Assembly: GCF_001522545.3 (NCBI RefSeq)
Contig: NC_031771.1
Coordinates: forward strand, 29,159,614-29,223,613
Length of the DNA stretch: 64,000 nucleotides
From: Parus major
Taxonomy: Eukaryota > Chordata > Aves > Passeriformes > Paridae
Reading direction: 5' to 3'
Below the pieces are notes generated by a model. The model had not been told where the DNA came from, did no database searches, and saw only the letters and a list, made by a program, of their open reading frames with translations. This document shows positions 1 through 12,835 of the stretch, one piece after another. The position numbers and the translations under genes were made by a program. Numbering within the stretch: the first letter of the stretch is position 1; every line of letters begins with the position of its first letter.

Positions 1-276
1 CTGGAAGAAAATCACTAATAAAAGAGTATTTCTAAAAATATATAGCTGTAACTTCAGCACACAAAGAAAATCTGACTCTTTAGCAAAGGAGAAAGAGTGG
101 GGTGGGAGAACAGACTTCTACAGTGAGAGTTAATAAGTGAAGTTATACAATGGACTGAGTTTTATGGCTCAGACATAAACCTTTGAATGCAAAGGTTTAT
201 AAAGTAAGTGCTGACACTCTCTTAAACACTGTAAAACATTCTGTAATGGTACCAGATTTCTACTATTTCTTTATAC

Positions 277-298
277 ATATATATATATATATATATAT
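277..298. repeat. (AT)11 microsatellite
   Basis: Eleven uninterrupted AT dinucleotides, preceded by TTATAC and followed by TAATAG. A simple sequence repeat, likely length-polymorphic. Confidence 0.95.
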
Positions 299-1786
299 TA
301 ATAGCTAAGCTTTTTGAGAAGAAATAGTACAGATTATAGCAAGAACTACAGATAAAGGTATGTTTTTCTTTGCTCCAGTATAATAGTTATCAGTGACATT
401 CCAGCAACATACTACCAGTAATGACAGTAAAACTCCTGACCTTCTGCCGCTCAATGTTAAAACCTTCAATGTGAATTACACTTTTAAAAATATAAGCTAC
501 TTACTCAGTTATTTGAAATAATTCTGCTGACTATCGATTTTTTTTCTCATTATGTTCACATTCTTCACTCACAAGAAATGACTTCTTGGTTCAGAAATTA
601 AATATCTAGAAGTGCCTCATTTCTTAAAGATGAGTCTGTGTGCTTTTAAATAACCATAATCATTACATCCAGACACCAAACTTGTAATATTACTTACAGT
701 TTTAAATTCATAATTTTGAGCCAGAAGTTACAGAAACACTAATTTATTGTTATGAACCTGATTTAATCTCATCTTCTTTAAAAAACAAATCTTCTTTGTA
801 GGTAATGATTGTAAAATATAAATCCTATTAAATTGCTGGTTTGTTTTATTTGTTTTGTTTTTTCTTTTAAGTTGTTCACATTGCTATCTACTGTCATTCT
901 ATTATTGTCGAATTATAATTAAAAAACCTCATGGTCTATCAGGGTAACAAGTATCTGTCAAGTTTAAACTTGTCCTCACAGGCCAAATTGAACCTTTTTA
1001 GAGATTATTACTGGGAACTGTAATCTGTAAAAGGAGGAGTAACTTCTGATTCATGACAGCCTTAAGCCTTTCTACAGCTAATGGGGAAATGATTCTATTT
1101 AGGAATAAAGAATTATTATCTTCAGCCCTTCCCATCCTTCCACAGCAATGACTGATTGATTATACCCAGGCTGGGATGAGTATATAACACCTTTTTAAAA
1201 AGCAAGATGCCTGCTTTTAAAAAAGGAACTAGAGCCTAGTTCTCACTGAAGTACGTATACACTGAAAATGCTGAAGGTGAAAGCCCTGCATATGCTTCAA
1301 AATGAACTATTTGCCTTTTTCTCCAAACCCTGGTGTCCTAAGATGGTGATGTGTGACTACTGCAATGACTGTTTGTGTTTTTGGGACTGGAACTTCTGCT
1401 CTGACTGTTGGAGACTGTCCTTTCTCAGGGTTCTGGTGTCATCAATTCCAGACCATGAGTACCATCAGCCTTTACAGGCAAGGCTGTTAAAAGCCTTGTG
1501 TGATATGACTTCAGCAGCACTCGTGGGCTAGGCTGAACACAGGAAATTGTTTAAGCAGAATACTTTTTATATTGGATATAAGGAATGCAATTATTTTTAG
1601 CTACATGCTTGTGTGGTACAGCATCTAGGAGATGGATAAAGAATATTGAATAAAAATGAAGGGATTTATTTCACTGCTAGTAAACATTACAAGATCAAGC
1701 AATTTTGATCAAAGTTTTAGAGTAGTGGAAAATAAAGTTTACCAAGAGAATGTGTATTCTAACAACTTTTGCTGTGTTTGAACCAG

Positions 1787-1839
1787 TGACCTCTTTGGAG
1801 CTGGCGTCTCTGGAGCCACAGAAGAGGAAGCCAGGGAGA
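1787..1839 (+). other. Candidate 53-bp micro-exon (unconfirmed)
   Basis: The segment is preceded by a moderately pyrimidine-rich stretch ending in an acceptor-like CCAG (to 1786) and followed directly by GTGAGT (1840-1845), a near-ideal vertebrate 5' splice site. It is richer in GC than its surroundings and contains a CpG. Two of its three frames are open: one reads DLFGAGVSGATEEEARE, the other TSLELASLEPQKRKPGR. I do not recognise either peptide. At 53 bp the exon would shift phase, so it would need partner exons outside the visible sequence. The acceptor is weak, and chance splice-like pairs are common in vertebrate introns. This is inference only; an unrelated non-coding segment is the default explanation. 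Confidence 0.15.
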
Positions 1840-4800
1840 GTGAGTAAATTCTTTAGTATGGTAGCAATTTAAAAAAATATATTTTTGTGGTTTTTCACTA
1901 TTTCTAAGTGTCTGCTTTCATAAGAGACATTTGCATGTATCTGTATAGACATTCCATTCTTTTTGTCTGTTAACCAGCTGTGAATGTTTAGTCCCACAAG
2001 AATTTACACATACATAAAAAAATTTACTTTATCTGTTTTTCCTCTCTTGAAATTTTGTTTCCTACTGCTGCTTCCATGAATCTTATGAAAAGACACTTAG
2101 CATGGTTGCAAAGACCCCCAGGGTATTTTTTGATTTTCTGGGTTTATTTCACCAAAACCTTTTGCCATTTGAATTTTTCAACCCACTTTTAAAGTTAAAA
2201 AAGGTTATTTTTAATATTGAATGTCTAATCTAGATTCACATTTCTATTTCCAAGATAGAAATGTGTGCATGAAATACTGTTGCAACATTCTCCCTTTATT
2301 TAAGCCATGTGATACTTTGGGCTGATGCTATTACCAGAGAGAAAATAAAGAGATTTTGTGGTTAATCAGGTGAAGCCCACAAGTACTTTTTGATTTAGCT
2401 CCTGGAACGTCAGCGTACTCTGTAGGATATATTTTATATGTATATATAAAAATATAAATTTAGAAAATAGTATATGAAGAAAAATAGACACACCCACAGT
2501 GTTCTTCTGCTTTTAAGGACTAATCTAAGAGAAGTGGCACTCTGAAAAAGGAGCTATAAATCGAAAGTGAAAACACATCCCAATGGCTTATAACAACAGT
2601 GTGGTTCAAGACTAATTTTGCAGTGTATCAGCTGCAACGTATCTGGCCCTTGTTATCTTTGCACTATTTTTATGTCCCTGTAAAAGAAGATTACTCCATT
2701 ACCTGTTAATATTGTGTAAAGAAAATTACTGTGTGACACAAGGATGGCTGTGGAATTTGTACCCCTTGAAATGTTTTTTCAAAGGCAAATCACATCAGAT
2801 TTGCTTTTCTGTCTTCAGAGTCTTGCCAGTTAAGAAGAAATCCAGGTTATATATTGCAAAGCAGGCCATGCTTTGTGTTATAGCTTTAGTAAGTGCTAAA
2901 ATACCCCCACCAATTAGAACAGTTTGTTTTGTTATCCTATTTGAAATCCTTTTTCTGTTAACAAGGTGATGAACAGTAAGGGAATTATTTGGGTGTTTTC
3001 TATAAAACTGAAATTTGCTTTACTCTTCCAGCTCAAAATAATTTTGTGTTGTTACTGTTCTTCTTCCTTAGGCAGAACACTCTCTTATGAGTACTTCATT
3101 TCTGGTGGTATAAACCAATGCATTTGGAGCTTTTATACTTTTAATGGCTTTTTTTATTTAGCTGTTCTCAACAGCAAATTCTAAAGCAGTAATTAAATCC
3201 ATAAGCCAAATTCAGTCCTTAGCTGCAGGAACCACTTGGAAATTTAGGACCACTCCATGGGTTCTTCCGTATTTCTTTTAGTCTTGTGGTATGAATTCAC
3301 ATGCTGTATTATGTATTATAACAGTATTCTGAGGACTTATTTTTGTTATAAATGTAGTATCTATGCATAAAACACCATTTCATTAGGTTTGTAGCTGCTG
3401 CAGAATTAAAATGTCTGGTTGATTGAAGAGAGGATTGAACTTCTGGAAAAGATCATTGCCCATTCAACCACACTTAGGCTTCCTCAGTCTATTGAAGATG
3501 TGGTTTGATAGTTTATCCACTAGCTGCAAGCACACCTAAAGTGTAATTGTCTCTTCTCATCCTCAAAGATAAGCTTTGAAATAACCTGCCTTTGTCTTTG
3601 AGAACAGAATGTTGTAACTTTCAGAAATCTTTTCTGTAACAGAAATTTTTCATTCCTAATCCTAACTAAAAGACATTTGGAGCCCCCAAACACCTTTGAA
3701 AACATGTTGCAAATGACATTCATGCCAAGTTATATAAAAGAATATAAAAGCAGTACAGTGTGATCCAGAGTCGTGACTCAGAGGTTGTCAATGGCTAGAA
3801 AAGTGGAAGAAGCCAGAAGCAAGTACAGGAATTGTCAGAAAAGATAACCAAGTTATATTTCATTTATTAATTCAGTCACCTAGGATGTGGGGGAGAAAGC
3901 AAGCATGCGTGGTGGTCTGTGCAAAATGCTGGGGAACAGATTGCTCCCAAGTTTGCTTGTGGACTACATGTTGGAAACAGTGAAAAGATACACAGTATGC
4001 AGGTCTGACAACATTTACCCTGACCAAAATCACGTTGACATAAATATATTTACTTATTAACTGAATTGTAGGAAACTTGCATTAGTGTATTAATGCTGGG
4101 GTTTACACTATTTTGTTATTACAGGCTATACAGGTCACATTAATACAGCCAGTTCAGGATCTTTCTGAACAAATCACTGCTGAGCAAAATAGGGGTACAT
4201 GGAGCAGAGGAATCCTTGCTACTGTTTGTGACTACTGAAAATGGGAAGAGACAGCTGTGTGTGTGATTAATCATGATGATTTGGGCAGCTACATATTACT
4301 CTCCTAAGTATCAGGGTGCTGTGCTCTTATTTTTAATCTGCTGTCTTTGATGAAATGTAAAGAGACTGTACATTAGCTACCACTGTATCTGCAGTACAAA
4401 AGTAATATCAGATCTCTAGTTCCAACTTCCACCAGAGTTTGCCAGGGTTTTACTTATGTATGTGGATACATGGAGACAGAGAGGAAGAGCACATCCTTGT
4501 CACCAGGAATTGCTGCTTTAAGAAATGTTAAATACAATTTGACAAGTAATTTATATTTGCTACACAGTTATACCTCTGCAGACTGTGGAACAGCTCCCAA
4601 GCTCAGGTCTCATCATATCCCACTCTGCTTCTCAAATTGTATCTCCTCTCCTGAGTTTGTGAAGGCTCTGTGGGTTTCTGCTCACTACACACTAAAAAAG
4701 CTTTGTGAAAAGCCAAGCAAGAGGTAATATTGTGTGTTCTCTCTGTGGCTTTGGATTAGCCTCCCCAGGAGTGGCTGGCCATGGGGTCTTGAGTTACGCT

Positions 4801-7243
4801 GACAAATGAATGATGCTAACCTTTTTATCCAGGTTGCATCCATTTGGGGGCAGAGGCTGTAGATAATGTCCCTTGTCTAATCACTGTCTTGTTTTGCAAC
4901 AGGCAAGCACTGAAACTTGGTAAAATTGTAAAATGTGCTCTGTGAATTTGTACCCTCCAGATTTCCCTATAAGCTTAATTTTTAAGAGAATTTATCACAA
5001 AGTATTTTTCTCACTAGTATGTAGAGTGAACTACATTTTGCTTTGAGTACTGATGTAACTTCCTGAAGTGATGGACAATAGAGCTTAATGAAAAATGCAA
5101 ATTTTTATCTTAAAGATGTCTATGTTTTGGTGTGGTGGCTTTTGTTGATTTTGTTTTCTTTAAATTACAAATCAGAACAAAAGGTCAGCTCATAGACCAC
5201 ATTGTCTTCCATGGGTTTACAGATATTTTAACAACTGATGTGGAATTTTTTAGTTTGCTGGAAATGCCTGCAGTGAATGACAATAGCTTTTGTCCTAAGC
5301 TGCAAGGCTACCAGGCTGCCTGAGAACACGGGGAACCAATTAACCCAGGAGCCAGGAACCTAAAACAAACTGACACCTAGGGCTTGCTTTGGAACTTCTT
5401 GCTAAGACACTGACAGTTGACTTGTTTGGAATTTACTGCTAAAAGGGCACGCAGTCACCATCTCGGAAACCCAGTTAATTAATCCTTGTCGGAAGAGCTT
5501 TACCCTGAATGCCTAATGTCTAGTTATACTGACCTTTAAAGTAACACTTGTAGCTGAAATATCTTCCTAAGAGCACCCTGTGTGCTGAGTTTCAAAAATA
5601 GGCACTGCAGGATCCTCACACTCTTTTCCTTTTGTTCAAGATTGTCATACTCATCCTGCTTTTATTCAAAACTTTTCATCTAGCCATAGTGCAGACACAG
5701 CTATGGCTGAGAACACTTATGCTTTTCATGTTCCCTGTGGCCTCTTGCAGACATAGCCAATACCTTCTCCAAGGACTTCCCTGTTCTTGTAATTGCATTG
5801 TTAGCCTTAAAAAGTTTTTTCTGGCTGAATTTAATTTCTCACTGCTCACAAAACTTTCACCTGTCATAACAGTTTATAGCTCTAGTCTCATGAAACTGAT
5901 TCACAAGGCATGCATATAAACAGATCTGTAATTTCTGATTTGCTTTTAGCTTTTAGTACAGACCACTTGTAAGATATAAACATGAGGTTTGGTTTTAGGA
6001 GTGGATTGTCCAAACAACTCCCATCTACCTTTTATCCCATTACACAGCCAGGCAAGTGGGTAAGCAGCAAGTCAGGCCCCTCAGCAGCTCACACATAAAC
6101 AAGCTGTCACAAAACTGGCATCATCAAGGTTACCAGGCTTTCTATATCTGCAGCTAGCTAGGCATTAACACCTCTCACAAGACAGCTTCCTGTGCCCTGG
6201 AGTTCAGAGTTTGCTTCTGCTGGCTGCTGTTACCGTGCACTGAGGAGCCAATACTGTGGCTAGGAGCTGTGAGAGTGGGCAGCAGCTCTCCAGCAGCACT
6301 CTGCTGCTTCTCCTGCTTGGCAGAGAGTGGGAAACACGGGAAGCCATGTCTCCCCAAAACACCATGAAAGAAGTTGTTGGGAGTCTGTGAAGTCAAGGAG
6401 CTCTACATTTTGGGACTGTTTCTAGCATGGGGAGATTGGTGACTGGCAAGGAGAAGTCTGTCAGTGTTGCCTTAAAAACTAGAAAAGAGCTGATCCCAGC
6501 TTTGCTGAATCATCATTTCCAGAGGAAAGCTTTTAGGTCAGAAGATTTTTCCACCTAATATCATGAGCAGAACAGTAAAAGCAGCATATATTGCAGGAGG
6601 AAATTTTGAAAAGGTCATTGACTAAGTATTCATTTTCCATTGAGGATTAAGAGCATATTTCAAGAGCAGAATGGAGCCCAAGTGCTAAATTGTCTTTAGA
6701 AAGTTACATTTTTTTTGTCTGTATGGCCCAGCCTGAATGGCTGAATGTCTGCTCCCTACCTAAGATTGCCCTTTGGAAAATAACCCCCACATGTGGTTTG
6801 TACAATTGCCTCGATAATTTAAAGTTTTCTATTTTTTTCCTCTCTTTTCTTCCCCCTTAACACTTTAAAATTCTTAAATTACAATATTTTAGGAAAATAA
6901 TTTTTTTATTCTGATTTATATGCTGGCAATAGAGAAAAATAACCACCTTAAAATAGAATTTGACTTCTTTAGAGGCAGAAATCTGACACTGTGCATCAGA
7001 AAATGTGGACTTTCTGCAAAGGCACTAGAGTCTCCCAGTCACCTGCCCACACAACTAGACAAAATAGAGAGATATTTTATAGATATTTTAAAAACACACT
7101 TTACAACTAAACAAGAAAGTGCACTTCAAATCCCGATGACATTAGCAATGCCATTTTAGGATTTCAACAAGGACAATAATTGTTTCTTAAATAAATGGAG
7201 ACAGAAAGCAAAACATAGAAACATTGTTTCATCTGAACAGGGT

Positions 7244-7259
7244 AAAAAAAAAAAAAAAA
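7244..7259. repeat. Poly-A run (16 A)
   Basis: Uninterrupted A homopolymer followed by GAAAGACTG. No retrogene or SINE body was recognised upstream, so it is recorded as a simple repeat. Confidence 0.9.
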
Positions 7260-9751
7260 GAAAGACTGAGACATTGTGTTTGTGTCCTAATTTGCAGATA
7301 CTCTTCCTGGCACACACACATTAATGGGGAAAAAGAATAGAAATAAAAGAACTCAGAAAAAAATTTGCTTTACTTGTTGTATTTTACCCTATTGTATAAT
7401 GATAATATATAACTAAAACTAAACAAATATTGCTAGTACTAGAGAATGTAAATCAGAGAACAAGGGTGACAAGAGGCTGTTCATACCTCCCTTGTGCTCC
7501 CTGTGCATAACAAACAAGGTGATGCTTTGTATTGTGCTGCTCATCATCACATTTCCTTGACTATTTAATCCAAAAATAAAAGGAATGAGCAAACCAAGTA
7601 AACCAAATATTTAAATGGAAAGAAATATAATTCTATTTTCCTTATTGTATGGCAGAGTTTGCACTCATCTCTGCCTTTTTCTGTATTCAGTTATTGATAC
7701 CAAATTAATGGGATGATACACAAGTGATTATTGCCATTTTGTATTGGACATCTCTATTCAAGAGCAATAAATGATCTGAAGGCTTTTACAGTGACAGAAA
7801 TATATATTAACCATTATTAAATTATACTTTAACATATAATACAATTTTAATTATATTCAGGATTAAAATCTTTGAAGCATGAATTTCACCCTAGATATTT
7901 CAGTAGTTATTTGAGCTATTGTTACTGCAAATGGGACTGTGCTAGGTGCTAAATAAATGCATTGCACTGATAGACATTTAGTGGTGTGATACAAAAATTG
8001 TAATTGCTGAGGGACTTTCCACTAACTCCAAGTGTTTTGGCTTCAGCCTTTTGTTACGGTGTCTTTCTTGGTTATTTTTAGAAACATGCTTTACTGTATT
8101 TTAGGAGCACAGAGCACTCCCAGTTAGGGAGGAGCAGGGGATGAAACAGGCAATTGCAGCTTCTTACTCTAAGTGACAAGGTGTACAGTTTGTTCTCAAA
8201 TGCCTTACAAAATATTGGAAAAAAAAACAAGCCAACACTCAGTCAATATTTTGTTTGTTTCATTTTGCAATATGTCTGGGCTCTCTACCCAAATCCAAAT
8301 AACAGAAGAGTTGCATTTGAGCTGTAGTATATCATGTTTCTGAAAAAGAGAGAGCAAAGTGGTGTGCAAGCTGAATAGTTAGAAGCCTTAAAGGGTTATT
8401 CTGAAGTGGAGGGTAGAAGTAAAAGGAGGATAAAGATTGTAAATCCCTAGAGAGAGATTTATAAAATCATCCACGGGCAGTTCTTTGTGAAATCCCTCAA
8501 ATAAACCAATACTTTCTGTCTTATGCACTTTCTCACAAAAGCGTGTTTTCCAATATCTGTGAACTTAAAGATATTTTTATGCTTTTTTAGCCACTGTGGT
8601 AGCACCAATGCAGTACAAAAATCAAATCATCTGCACTATTTTTAGTTCCATATATGGGGGTACAATTTAATTCCCAAAATAATAAAAAAGTAACAAGAAG
8701 GTGGAATTTTAAAAGAAACTGCAGTATGAATCCATCGTTCTATCATACTCTCATCAGAAGAAAACAGCCACCTTGTCTGATGTAATACATGACAGAAGCT
8801 GTAAAAGGGATGAGTCTGGAATGGGCTGCTCATAACTGGAGAGAAGTGTCCATTTGGTGGAATGCTCTTTAGGCAACAACAATGTGTAGATGGACAAATA
8901 TTTTCCGTTTGTTTTTGTGACTGTTTATTCTCCTACAAGTAGAGGTCTCAGTGGTTCAGTTAGTAGCTCACAGACCTTAACATTGTGAACATCTCTGCTC
9001 AGTGCTTATAGCAAACACTGTTTACAGCACATGAATTTATTTATAATTGTTTATAAATTGCAAGCCTCTGCTCTGTAGGCAAATGCGCAGTAGCTGGCAT
9101 GACTTTTCGTCCTTGACTCTGTATAGGATGATGAATGTTTCTGTGTTTAGCAGAAAGATTTGTCTCATCTGAAACTGAAATTCAGAGATATTTTATGATA
9201 CTGGTCTTGTGATGTTAAAACACCAGTCTTGATGTTAACTTAGATAAAAATAATTTAAATGTTGGTCCTCTAAAAGAATTCATGTGGTATCCCTCTTCAA
9301 ATCAAGTCTTTGGATGCGTATGTATAGGCTGTGCATTAATTTTTCTTGAATATGCAATAAGTGTGAGAACTTTTACAGTTTGGAAAATGCAGAACGTCGA
9401 AGATAAGGTTCTTGAGGAATCATCATCTTCCCTAGGTAGAGCTGTTTGGAGTTCTCCAATAATATTTTTGCTGCAAAGAAATGTTTCACAAAAAGCTTTT
9501 TAATAGCTGCACTCATGAATAGGCGGGCAAATATGCTGTTAAGGTTTCTGAAACAGTAATAGTTTATGGTATCATTGTATATATTGAAGTGCTACAAATT
9601 TCACAAATCTAAGATTGATTCATATTGAGCTCAACACCTTCATCTGTTATAAGTAACAATCTTGATTCTAACCACACCTGTACAGGTGTTTGTATAGTTG
9701 AAGCAAAATAAGGAACAATGAGATACAGAAATGCATCCAAAGCTGCAAGAA

Positions 9752-9807
9752 AATAATAGTAATAATAGTAGTAGTAATAATAATAATAATAATAGTAGTA
9801 GTAGTAA
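9752..9807. repeat. Imperfect (AAT/AGT)n trinucleotide repeat
   Basis: About 56 bp of AAT units interspersed with AGT units (blocks of TAATAA and TAGTAG alternate). On the other strand it gives open frames of repeated Tyr, Leu or Ile, which are artefacts of the repeat and not proteins. The interruptions suggest an old microsatellite with point-mutated and re-expanded units. Confidence 0.95.
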
Positions 9808-10369
9808 ATAGAATCTTGCATAATTTGAATTTACATTCTGTTCTAGGGACATTACAATAGACTTTTTCTTTAGAAACACGGTAGTTTAAAAGAAAAACAA
9901 AATTAAAATTATCTGAGCTGGCTGCTTCCATCCTAAGTAAACTTCTGCTAATACTTAAGTATAATACACCACATCTAGCCAGCATGGACACTTTTTAAGT
10001 TTTCATTGTCATCATACTTATTTTACATGTATTCTAGGCCTTCATTTTGCTAGCCTTTCTCTGCAAGGTTAAGACATGGTTTGGATTTTTCTAAACCCAA
10101 AATAAATAAATAATGTCTCTCAGCTTCTGTTTCGAAAAATAGCTTACACCATAACAGCAAGAAATCCATAGAAAAGCTCATGGGAACAGTGTAACTTGCA
10201 GAAACAGGATCAGAAAACACTTATTCAAGGTGATAAAGTGGTACTGCAGTGACCAAAAGGAACAATTTAGCTTCTACAAGGTGAGTTATTTTCAGAGAAC
10301 TACAGAAACACTGTTATCAAAAGCCAGCACATGATTCAGAAACATTACAGTGCATGCATGACAGATTTT

Positions 10370-10937
10370 TTAGAAGTCTTCTGGCCCAAGTTGTACCAGT
10401 TGTGTACCATGTGTACCATGCTCCCAGTTGATTTCTGACAAGCTGAAGTCCCCCGTAAGGATGAGCAGTTTACTTGGAAGTGTCCCTTGATTCCTCAAAA
10501 AATAATCTTTTGACATCATCACCCTGAGTTGGAGAGCTGTAGTAGCTACCACTGTGACATCCACATTATTTGTTTGCCCCTTGATTGAGAGGCAAGAGGC
10601 TCTCAACCATGCCAGTGCCTACTGTGAGCTCCATACATTCTATCCCTTCCATATCACACAGTGGGATGCCTCCCCATGGTCTGTCCTGTGTTTCCCTCCA
10701 GGAGAGCCCCTAACAATCCAGCTGGGCGCTCTGATCACAGGGCTCACCCCATCGGGTTTCACTGAAGCAGGTGATATCAAATATCTGGGACTGGGCTGAA
10801 GCTTTGAGCTTGTCTTGGTTGTTCCTCACTCTGCCTGCATTAGTGTAGAGACATTTCAGTTGGTTCTTTGCAGCCACAGCACCTCCTGAAGCAAGGTAAG
10901 CGATCCCATTATTCATCATTTCCTCAAGTTTAGGCAC
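10370..10937 (-). mobile_element. CR1 LINE fragment, ORF2 endonuclease domain
   Basis: Read on the minus strand, this is the N-terminal half of CR1 ORF2, the apurinic-like endonuclease that nicks target DNA during retrotransposition. In order: NQLKCLYTNAGR (start of the endonuclease, near 10840-10875), KLKASAQSQIFDITCFSETRW, then after a frame change EGIECMEL (about 10620-10660), and LLILTGDFSLSEINWE (about 10430-10475), which matches the GDFN active-site block of the family. At least one frameshift separates the two parts, and the reverse transcriptase and 3' end are absent. A dead fragment with no neighbours of the same element within several kb. CR1 family identity is firm; the subfamily is not assigned. 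Confidence 0.88.
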
Positions 10938-11700
10938 AACATCCCCTTGCTTGTCACTGGCAAGGCAGGTATTTTCCCTTTCCCCCTTCCAAACTAGCTA
11001 ATAGTACTCTTTCAGCAGAGCTTTTGTAGCTTAATCTCATGATTGTTGAATGTTTTAACATACATTTACTCTAAGGTAAAGTTACAAGTGAAGATTTCTG
11101 TAATGTAAAAAAAAATAATTATTTAGGTGATAAACAAAATTTCTGTGATAGCCACTGTCTGCACTGTGAATCAATGTGTTTTATAAGAGCTTTCCAAAGT
11201 TAGAAAAAAGAGAAAACTGAATATCGTAATTCTCACTGATACCAACAACCACTCTTTTGCCTTTTCCTAGTTACAACATGTGTTGCATACTTACAAGAAT
11301 CATGGAAAGTTCCTGGATCAAGCATAGCTGTTTCTTTTGTAGGGAATTCTGAAAAATATATTTACTTTTTTTTTGAAAAGTCAAAATGAATTTGTGTTTA
11401 CATATAGCACACCAAATTTCAGTAGATTTTTTTTATAACTGAAAATTGTTTAATACATTTAGAAATTAAATATTTTAACTCTGGGAAGTGTAGCATCTGC
11501 TTTAAGTGTTGCTCTTCTCAGCATTTTACCTATGCCTAAGGACTTTACAAGAACAAATTTTCAGTTATGCCAAAAATAATCAGTGCACTACTTTACAAAA
11601 TATTTTGTTTAAGTCTATAATTATATGAATTGAAACCCTATCCAAAGTTGGATTTCCTTAGAGTATGAAAGTTGTCACATAATTTAAATCTAGATATAAT

Positions 11701-11752
11701 TACTCACCCAAATTACCCAAATTACTCACCCAAATCCTAACCCAAATTACAG
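11701..11752. repeat. Short degenerate tandem repeat
   Basis: Repeated ACTCACCCAAATT / ACCCAAATTAC units, about four imperfect copies with irregular spacing of roughly 11 to 20 bp. A local slippage duplication; no function is suggested by the sequence. Confidence 0.7.
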
Positions 11753-12809
11753 GTTTGGTTTGAATGTGATTGTGGGTTTAGAGATACTTCTCACCATGAA
11801 GTTGATGTAGCAGCTCATGCTTTGGGAAGAGAGTGGTTTTGTGCTTTGTGCAATGAAACAGATTAAAGGAAATGTTAAAATATGTTTCTGTGTGGGGGCT
11901 AAAGCAATTCGTGTAACATTATTGGTCATCGTCCATACTGTACATCATTACAAATATGGAAGAGAAATTTATCTGTCTTTGACTAAATTTCTAATATTTT
12001 AATTTACTGTTCATGGAATATAGGTAGCTCAGAGACAGACTGTCATGGTACAAATATGCTGATACTTTGTTTTAAAGAAACATAAATTTTAGTTTTCAGG
12101 GAAATAATGTTTTTACCAGAAATTAGTCCCTCTGGGCCAAGTACTGTCGTAATTATGAAGAGTAGTCCCTTTGAACTGAAAAATGAGTTCTCAACGATTT
12201 CACAGGGCCATGAAACAATGCAAGAGCTCTTGAGCTGGATCAAAACAATAGTGTCTAATATAATTTATTTGCAATCATTCCATCTCTAAAGTTTTCAGAA
12301 GTAAAACTGCTCGCATTTTCAGTCAGTTACTCAAGCACTGTTGAGAGAACACTTCCAAGAAATGAAAAGTGGGCAGAAAATTTAATTAGCTCTTTCTATT
12401 TTTTAATGAGCTATGAGAGTTGGTCAGCTATACAGCATACATAGGGCATGATTTATTCAGTGCATATAGCACTAAATTGTTCAAAATTGACAACTCTTTG
12501 GCTGCTCTAGACAGCACAGAACCTGGCAAGAGGCTAAAATCTCCAAAGGAGTTTATGCATGTTCTAACCTCCTAAAATGAAAATTGCTCACTGATATTTC
12601 CATTTGTGAGGTATCACTTTCTGACCTGGAGTGTGCATGAGCCCTGGTATGCTCTGCATGTAGGTCCAAAACTGTTCCACTCTGAAGACTGAGACCCATT
12701 CTTCAGAGAAGAATGAGAAGAATTACTCCTTCAGAGAAGCCTGCCCAGAGAAGGACTGCAGTAGCTTGAGAAACCAAATAGAAGTGTTTTCCAAATGAGA
12801 TAGATGCAC

Positions 12810-12835
12810 CAGTAGGTGGATGGTCCCACCTACTG
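12810..12835. repeat. Inverted repeat, 10-bp arms, 6-nt loop
   Basis: CAGTAGGTGG at 12810-12819 and its exact reverse complement CCACCTACTG at 12826-12835 surround the loop ATGGTC. The stem is GC-richer than its setting. It could form a hairpin in single-stranded DNA or RNA; no further pairing outside the arms is evident. Confidence 0.85.

Larger units (their letters stand above)
1..10369. other. AT-rich non-coding stretch
   Basis: No coding gene or intact transposon was recognised here. The open frames are under about 110 codons, overlap on both strands and show no known domain. What can be seen: an (AT)n run at 277-298, a poly-A run at 7244-7259, an AAT/AGT trinucleotide tract at 9752-9807, and a somewhat GC-richer patch at about 6175-6420 that I could not assign. 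A 53-bp exon-like segment at 1787-1839 is listed separately. The stretch is consistent with intergenic or deep intronic sequence; which of the two cannot be decided from the sequence. Confidence 0.6.

Noticed and set aside
4470..4727. 85-codon plus-strand frame ending before GTAATA
   Set aside because: No family resemblance, and the putative donor is weak; composition is like that of the surroundings.
7928..7965. MIR-like words (GTGCTAGGTGCTAAATAAATG)
   Set aside because: Too short to separate from chance; no MIR core was found upstream.
8941..8995. Possible tRNA-like or SINE promoter (GTCTCAGTGGTTCAGTTAGTAGCTC)
   Set aside because: There is an A-box-like match but no acceptable B box or cloverleaf, and no SINE body follows.
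9609..9991. Open frames with runs of Tyr, Leu or Ile on the minus strand
   Set aside because: They are translations of the AAT/AGT microsatellite and its flanks.
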